DNA of 44,741 nucleotides from positions 1-44,741 of the forward strand of contig CAJJDH010000091.1 of NCBI GenBank assembly GCA_905182905.1, given 5' to 3'. Source of the DNA: a marine gamma proteobacterium HTCC2089. GTDB lineage: Bacteria > Pseudomonadota > Gammaproteobacteria > Pseudomonadales > Azotimanducaceae. The position numbers were made by a program, and so were the translations under genes. Shown here piece after piece: positions 41,445 through 44,741 of this stretch (positions are counted from its first letter, which is position 1; each line of letters starts with the position of its first letter). The notes beneath the pieces are model-generated. The model saw only the letters and a program-made list of their open reading frames with translations, ran no database searches and was not told the origin of the DNA.

Positions 41445-42329
41445 TCAGTCGCGTCTATCTGGCGAGCTTTGAGCACTGTAGATCCCTAATGTTACGACTA
41501 ACACCGCTATAAGGTCGAGCCAGTTTCGCGATTCTTGGTAAAATAAAGCGCCCACAACCATAGCACTGGCGCCTTCCAGCATAATTACCAGTGCAGCAAC
41601 GTGGGTACTGAGTTTATTTAAACCGCTGGCGATGAGGCCTTGGGCGAACACGTGGGCTACTAAACCCAATAACAATAGCGGCACCCAGCCTTGAACGGTA
41701 GCAGGTACAAACTCGTATTCCATGGTTAAGGCAACTGGCAGCAAAAACAGCGCAGAGCCGATGGACGAATAGAACATGGTGGTCAGCGTACTTTGTTCAG
41801 ACCGGCATTTCGCAATGGCATACAGATAGCCGGTAAAGAAAAACCCGGTTATCAGGCCGTAAAAATCACCTAGCCAAAATGCCGATGCAAAGGACAAATG
41901 CTCGCGTGCCAGGAGTAGTGCACCGCAAATGGCAAGGCACAGACCGAGTACAAATCTGCCGCTGAGTTTAATGCCGAGGAAACAAATACCAATTAAAGGT
42001 ACCCAGATACTCGACATAGTTGCGAGGAAAGTAGCGTTTCCAAGGCTGGTGTTAACTAAGGCCAAGTGCCAAAAAATTAGATCACCGGCAAAAAAGAAAC
42101 CCGCCCAGACTAGGGGGGCAATATTTTCGCGCGGTACAATAAAGCTTCCAATATCGCGCTGCCAAAAAATGACCAGCGCCAGTATTGGCGCAGCAATGGC
42201 GACTCGCCAGAAGGCTGTGGCAATAGGCCCAATATCCGTCTCGCGCAGAAGTGCTGAAGAGACGCCCAAGGTTAACGCACCTAAAATAACGAGCAGTAGT
42301 GGGCTGTTTAGGGGGTTGGAGCGCTGCAA
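41445..42329 (-). CDS. EamA-family (DMT) transporter
   Basis: A 294-residue protein of the drug/metabolite transporter superfamily, with two EamA repeats of five helices each. Key segments are 'SALLRETDIGPIATAFWRV' near residues 25-43 and 'AGDLIFWHLALVNTSLGNAT' near 75-95 in the first repeat, then 'LSTHVAALVIMLEGASAMV' near 245-263 in the second. It probably exports a metabolite from the cytoplasm; the substrate is unknown. The start is TTG, with AGGAC about six bases upstream. It is 137 bases from glpD and 182 from the acyl-CoA dehydrogenase gene, so it is probably transcribed alone. Confidence 0.87.
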   Translation of the reverse strand: MQRSNPLNSPLLLVILGALTLGVSSALLRETDIGPIATAFWRVAIAAPILALVIFWQRDIGSFIVPRENIAPLVWAGFFFAGDLIFWHLALVNTSLGNATFLATMSSIWVPLIGICFLGIKLSGRFVLGLCLAICGALLLAREHLSFASAFWLGDFYGLITGFFFTGYLYAIAKCRSEQSTLTTMFYSSIGSALFLLPVALTMEYEFVPATVQGWVPLLLLGLVAHVFAQGLIASGLNKLSTHVAALVIMLEGASAMVVGALFYQESRNWLDLIAVLVVTLGIYSAQSSPDRRD

Positions 42330-42511
42330 ACATAGTCCTTGGCTGAGCGTTTAAAGGTGCGCCCTTAATGCAGGCGCGAGAGCGAGAGTCGAAAAGCGCC
42401 TTATACCTAAATGCATTGAGCCACTGGACGTGGATGACATAGCTGTCAATCCACGTGGTGGTAAATGCTTTCAATGGAGCAGGTTTTAGGCAGCATCTTG
42501 AGCAGCGTTTT

Positions 42512-43579
42512 CTAAGCTACTAGCCCCTGTAATACAGCGGCTTCTTCGCGCACGTGCTCGGGTGCACCCAACCACTGGCGGTTAGCGCCAATACGCTTGA
42601 ACCAATAGTGTAGCCCCACGAGGTCCGTGAAACCCATGCCACCATGTACTTCGGTAGAGGTCTTAGCGATTGCTTTACCAACTTCAGAAAGGTGAGCCTT
42701 GGTATGACATGCTGTGGCTCTGGCTTCGTCGGGTAAATCGTCTAAGGCATGGGCTGCAAACCAGACCATTGAGCGACACGGCTCTAGGCTTGCCGCCATT
42801 TCCGCACACATATGTTTGACCGCCTGGAAACTGGCGATAGGCCGGTTAAATTGTTCGCGCTGTTTTGCATAATCTACGGCCTGATCCAACATGTTTTGGG
42901 CAGCGCCGAGGGTGTCTGCTGCCAACATAATTCGCCCAATGTCCAAGGTCGCCTCAAACACGCTGACATCGGTACTAATTCTAGTGGCTTCAACATCTTT
43001 GTAGGTTAACTCAACTGTGCGGCGCGTTTTGTCCACTGTAGTGAGCTCCGAGCGGGTTAATCCCTGGGCATTCGCTGAGACCAAGTACAAGTGCATGTTT
43101 TGGTCTGCAACTAAGTAGCTGTCTGCATCTGCATCAAAGGCAAATAAAGAAGTGCCATTCATCCGACCATTGCTGACCTCAAGGCCCGCGCTGTTGCGGC
43201 GCTTAATGGCTTCACCAAAGGCAATACCAATGCGGTGAGTGCCCGCTGCAAGCTGGGCTAACATTTCTCCGTGGTCACCGCCGCTGGCGATAAGGGCCGT
43301 AGGCGCCATTACTGCGCTGCCAAGGAATGGGGTTGGCGCAACATTGCTGCCTAAACACTCTGCTACAACTGCTGCATCTAAGGTAGACATGCCAATGCCG
43401 CCAAATTCTTCAGGAATCAGCAGGGCCGCAATACCAAGTTCGCTGAGTCCGGCCCAAATATCCGCGTCGCTGTTACCTTCGGCGTATTTGCGCACGCGCT
43501 CTAGGGCAACATTGTCATTAAGAAAACGTTTTACATTATCCTGAAGGAGGATTTGTTCTTCTGATAAACCAAATTGCAT
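42512..43579 (-). CDS. acyl-CoA dehydrogenase (small-subunit type)
   Basis: A 355-residue flavoprotein of the acyl-CoA dehydrogenase family. The N-terminal helical domain starts 'MQFGLSEEQILLQDNVKRFL' and has 'IPEEFGGIGMSTLDAAVVAE'. The C-terminal domain has 'FNRPIASFQAVKHMCAEMAA' and 'EVHGGMGFTDLVGLHYWFKR', the FAD-contact loop. The middle beta domain is shortened. It should introduce a trans-2 double bond into an acyl-CoA, or be the non-catalytic partner in a heterodimer. The ATG follows AGGAGAG by five bases, and the larger dehydrogenase stops nine bases upstream, so the pair is one operon. Confidence 0.9.
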   Translation of the reverse strand: MQFGLSEEQILLQDNVKRFLNDNVALERVRKYAEGNSDADIWAGLSELGIAALLIPEEFGGIGMSTLDAAVVAECLGSNVAPTPFLGSAVMAPTALIASGGDHGEMLAQLAAGTHRIGIAFGEAIKRRNSAGLEVSNGRMNGTSLFAFDADADSYLVADQNMHLYLVSANAQGLTRSELTTVDKTRRTVELTYKDVEATRISTDVSVFEATLDIGRIMLAADTLGAAQNMLDQAVDYAKQREQFNRPIASFQAVKHMCAEMAASLEPCRSMVWFAAHALDDLPDEARATACHTKAHLSEVGKAIAKTSTEVHGGMGFTDLVGLHYWFKRIGANRQWLGAPEHVREEAAVLQGLVA

Positions 43580-43588
43580 AAATCTCTC

Positions 43589-44741
43589 CTACTGTGACTT
43601 TTCGATTTTTGGCTCCCGGGGCATATCTAGGCCACGTTCGCTGATGATGTTTTTCTGAATCTGTGAGGTGCCGCCGCCAATGATTAAGCCGAGGAAGTAC
43701 ATGTACTCTCTCTGCCAACTGCCAGAATTGCGCAGGTGTGGATTGTCTTCATACGCCAGACCAATTTCGCCCATCACATCAATTGCCAAGCCTTCTAGTT
43801 CATGACGAAGCTCTGTGCCTTCAAGCTTTGTGATCATGCGAGAAAGGCCGGGGTCTTGGCCTGGATTTAGTCGTGCAGAAAGTACCCTTAACTCATTGAA
43901 ACGCATGGCCATGACTTGGCCTTGGATTTTCATTAAGCGGTCACGATAAACCGGGTTATCAATTAGGCGCTCGCCGTCTGCGGTGTCAGTTTTCATGAGA
44001 TCTATGAGCGCGTTAATGCGGGTTTGCGCAGTATTGGCTGGCGCAAGGGTTTCGCGTTCGTGGCCCAAAATGGCGTTAGCTACCTGCCAGCCTTGGCCGC
44101 GCTCGCCGACTATTTGATGTTTAGGTACACGCACATCGGTATAAAAGGTTTCGTTGAAGTTGGCCGCACCGGTCATATCAACTAACGGGCGAATCTCAAT
44201 GCCTGGGGTTTTCATGTCAAAGAGTAAGAATGAGATACCCTTATGTTTAGGCGCATCTGGCTCAGTTCTAACTAAACAGAATATCCAGTCAGCAATGTGT
44301 GCGGTACTGGTCCAGATTTTTTGTCCGTTCACCACCCAGTCGTCGCCATCTAGAACGGCAGAAGTGGTGAGGCTGGCAAGGTCGCTGCCGGCACCGGGTT
44401 CTGAGTAACCTTGGCACCAGATCATCTCGCCCATTATGGTGGGACGAATGAATTGCTCTTTTTGTTCCTGCGTACCCATTTCTAAAAGAGTGGGCACCAA
44501 CATGGAGATACCTTGACCACCTAGCCCAGTGTTGACCTTTAAATTAGAAAATTCTTCAGCAATGATGCGAGACTTGAGAATGTCTGGCTCGGCGCCGAAT
44601 CCACCGAATTCTTTGGGAATAGTGCGCGCGGTGTAGCCGTTCTCTATTAGTAACTTTTGCCAGTCTTTAGCGGCTTGACCTCTTAGATCACTACCTTTGG
44701 GTGCTTTGTGAGCATTGTTGGCGAGGAAATCTTTTACCTCT
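43589..44741 (-). CDS. acyl-CoA dehydrogenase, N-terminus beyond the window
   Basis: The frame is open from the window's right edge (first full codon at 44740) to its stop at 43589, so the start lies outside. At least 383 residues are visible. 'EFGGFGAEPDIL' is the early helical domain. 'WCQGYSEPGAGSDLASL' is the FAD/substrate-binding loop. The C-terminal domain has 'QGWQVANAILGHERE' and ends 'GLIIGGGTSQIQKNIISERG', a typical tail. It oxidises an acyl-CoA and passes electrons to electron-transfer flavoprotein. Paired acyl-CoA dehydrogenases of this kind, as in steroid side-chain breakdown, can form alpha2beta2 complexes. Confidence 0.9.
   Translation of the reverse strand, partial: EVKDFLANNAHKAPKGSDLRGQAAKDWQKLLIENGYTARTIPKEFGGFGAEPDILKSRIIAEEFSNLKVNTGLGGQGISMLVPTLLEMGTQEQKEQFIRPTIMGEMIWCQGYSEPGAGSDLASLTTSAVLDGDDWVVNGQKIWTSTAHIADWIFCLVRTEPDAPKHKGISFLLFDMKTPGIEIRPLVDMTGAANFNETFYTDVRVPKHQIVGERGQGWQVANAILGHERETLAPANTAQTRINALIDLMKTDTADGERLIDNPVYRDRLMKIQGQVMAMRFNELRVLSARLNPGQDPGLSRMITKLEGTELRHELEGLAIDVMGEIGLAYEDNPHLRNSGSWQREYMYFLGLIIGGGTSQIQKNIISERGLDMPREPKIEKSQ

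Overview
The window looks like chromosomal DNA from a marine, heterotrophic gammaproteobacterium, probably near the OM60/NOR5, SAR92 or Spongiibacter lineages. This is inference. It rests on a Pseudomonas-like Fur, a YfcG-type glutathione transferase, paired acyl-CoA dehydrogenases, an acyl-CoA carboxylase beta subunit, several serine and alpha/beta hydrolases, an F420-type luciferase-like oxidoreductase and moderate GC content. I saw no rRNA, tRNA, CRISPR array or phage genes.

Region 1 (1-4.75 kb) holds a PNPOx-like flavoprotein, a YegD-type Hsp70, then a degraded patch. The patch has a SnoaL-like gene cut short, followed by an IS91-family transposase whose central catalytic domain is deleted in frame. 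A sterol desaturase-family membrane enzyme and an interspersed repeat with a large hairpin follow. Region 2 (4.75-15.5 kb) holds small-molecule and thiol genes: an NHL beta-propeller, a Nudix CoA-pyrophosphatase-like enzyme, a PaaI thioesterase, MAPEG, an epoxide-hydrolase-like enzyme, a methyltransferase, metY translationally coupled to an alpha/beta hydrolase, another hydrolase, a YfcG-like GST, and a TauD-type dioxygenase coupled to a HIT protein.

Region 3 (15.8-31 kb) starts with an acyl-CoA desaturase that carries a coiled-coil tail. It continues with a periplasmic sulfite dehydrogenase pair (SorA/SorB-like) and an SSS transporter, a serine hydrolase, a GST, a class II-like sirtuin, a DUF6491 protein, an LLM oxidoreductase, a GPH/MFS transporter, a MerR-TPR fusion convergent with a cysteine-free Fur, and a cysteine synthase. 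Sulfur chemistry recurs from region 2 to here (MetY, CysK, SorAB, TauD-like, GSTs, MAPEG).

Region 4 (30.5-44.7 kb) has a serine hydrolase, M20 amidohydrolase and DUF1932 dehydrogenase series, then an acyl-CoA carboxylase beta subunit with a histidine phosphatase. A compact four-gene ECF sigma operon follows (DUF2807 solenoid, DUF6249 membrane protein, sigma factor, two-helix membrane protein). Divergent from it is a DUF8091-type protein with a nuclease-like N-terminal pattern. GlpD, an EamA exporter and two adjacent acyl-CoA dehydrogenases, the second cut by the window edge, complete the window. The ECF operon and the DUF8091 gene are the best candidates for undescribed biology.
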